A stretch of 12,722 bases of DNA, from positions 1 to 12,722 of the forward strand of contig JBFLYA010000111.1 of the NCBI GenBank assembly GCA_040757115.1, given 5' to 3'. Below are positions 12,377 to 12,722 of the stretch, in pieces. A program made the position numbers and the translations under genes. The number at the start of each line of letters is the position of its first letter. Positions within the stretch are counted from its first letter, which is position 1. This DNA comes from a bacterium. Its GTDB lineage: Bacteria; UBA9089; CG2-30-40-21; SBAY01. The notes under the pieces are model-generated. The model did not search any database, was not told the origin of the DNA, and saw only the letters and a list, made by a program, of their open reading frames with translations.

Positions 12377-12722
12377 ATGCAAATATCAAAATGTAAAAAT
12401 CAAAAGGACAAAGCAAAATGCAAAAATATACCCAAATAAATTGAGTTTGCAAATATTTTGCTCTAAAAAGGGAGCAAGGATTCGAGGGGTCAAGGATTCA
12501 AGGGAGGTGAAAAATAAGGTGTTCACTCGCCCCCTGGATCCCTTGACCCCTTGAATCCTTTCAAGAAAGTTTTTGCAAACTTGTTTTCTTTGAGTATACT
12601 TGTAAGGCAATAAAAAAAATCAAATATTAAATATTAAAAATCAAAAATAAGAATAAAAGAATTCCTTAATTTTGATATTTGCTCTTTGATTTTTGATATG
12701 ATATTTGATATGTCATTTTGCA
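12377..12722. repeat. Nested palindromic element at the window edge
   Basis: Core: AAGGATTCGAGGGGTCAAGG (12476-12495) pairs with 12541-12560 at 19 of 20 bases and the arms extend further. Middle layer: AGTTTGCAAA (12444-12453) with TTTGCAAACT (12572-12581). Outer layer: degenerate ATGCAAATATCAAAA words from 12377 against complementary TTTGATATTTG/ATTTTGCA words ending at the last base of the window. The minus-strand open frame across it is repeat-derived. The element may continue beyond the window. Confidence 0.7.

Noticed and set aside
12386-12610. Minus-strand open frame of 74 codons near the right edge
   Set aside because: It lies wholly within the nested palindrome and reflects its repeat words.

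Overview
The window is AT-rich bacterial DNA. It has six intact protein genes, one tRNA gene and one decayed regulator gene, separated by intergenic spacers full of unrelated short repeats and palindromes. A TolC-type outer-membrane channel points to a Gram-negative (diderm) cell. The mix of ordinary housekeeping genes standing alone and spacers packed with degenerate, word-like inverted repeats resembles uncultivated candidate-phylum genomes from groundwater (for example the Desantisbacteria/Omnitrophica type). That placement is an impression, not something the sequence proves.

Layout, left to right. (1) 1-1928, minus strand: a TetR-family regulator gene that has lost its middle (a relic), still preceded by a good sigma70 promoter and a near-perfect operator palindrome, overlapping an intact tolC-like gene by ATGA. 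(2) 1929-3301, plus strand: a GC-rich repeat, a promoter, a repeat-filled leader, the DNA repair glycosylase gene fpg/mutM, and a tRNA-Thr(CGT) gene with its own near-consensus promoter. (3) 3306-5165: a lone FtsI-like class B penicillin-binding protein starting at TTG. (4) 5173-5402: a three-layer nested palindrome between convergent genes. (5) 5388-7810, minus strand: a membrane-embedded spermidine-synthase-like protein with its own promoter and an IS21-like end in its leader. (6) 7811-8296: about 480 bp of repeats. (7) 8243-12169, plus strand: a perfect-consensus promoter driving an operon of a TPR-SNF2 helicase and a coiled-coil, zinc-ribbon protein. The second protein looks like the C-terminal part of RapA-like SNF2 helicases encoded as a separate chain. 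(8) 12170-12722: tandem decamers and another nested palindrome running to the window edge.

Three observations stand out. First, the SNF2 plus split RapA-C-like pair is the most likely under-described functional module. Second, three of the promoters (tetR-tolC, fpg, SNF2) carry the same CACAGGT word 11-12 bp before the -35 hexamer, joined by an A/T run, which suggests a shared regulatory site or a repeat that carries a promoter. Third, nearly every spacer holds a palindrome built from a different repeated short word, and at least two are palindromes nested inside palindromes, which suggests repeated insertion of such elements into each other. No CRISPR array, complete insertion sequence, prophage or recognised defence locus is visible.
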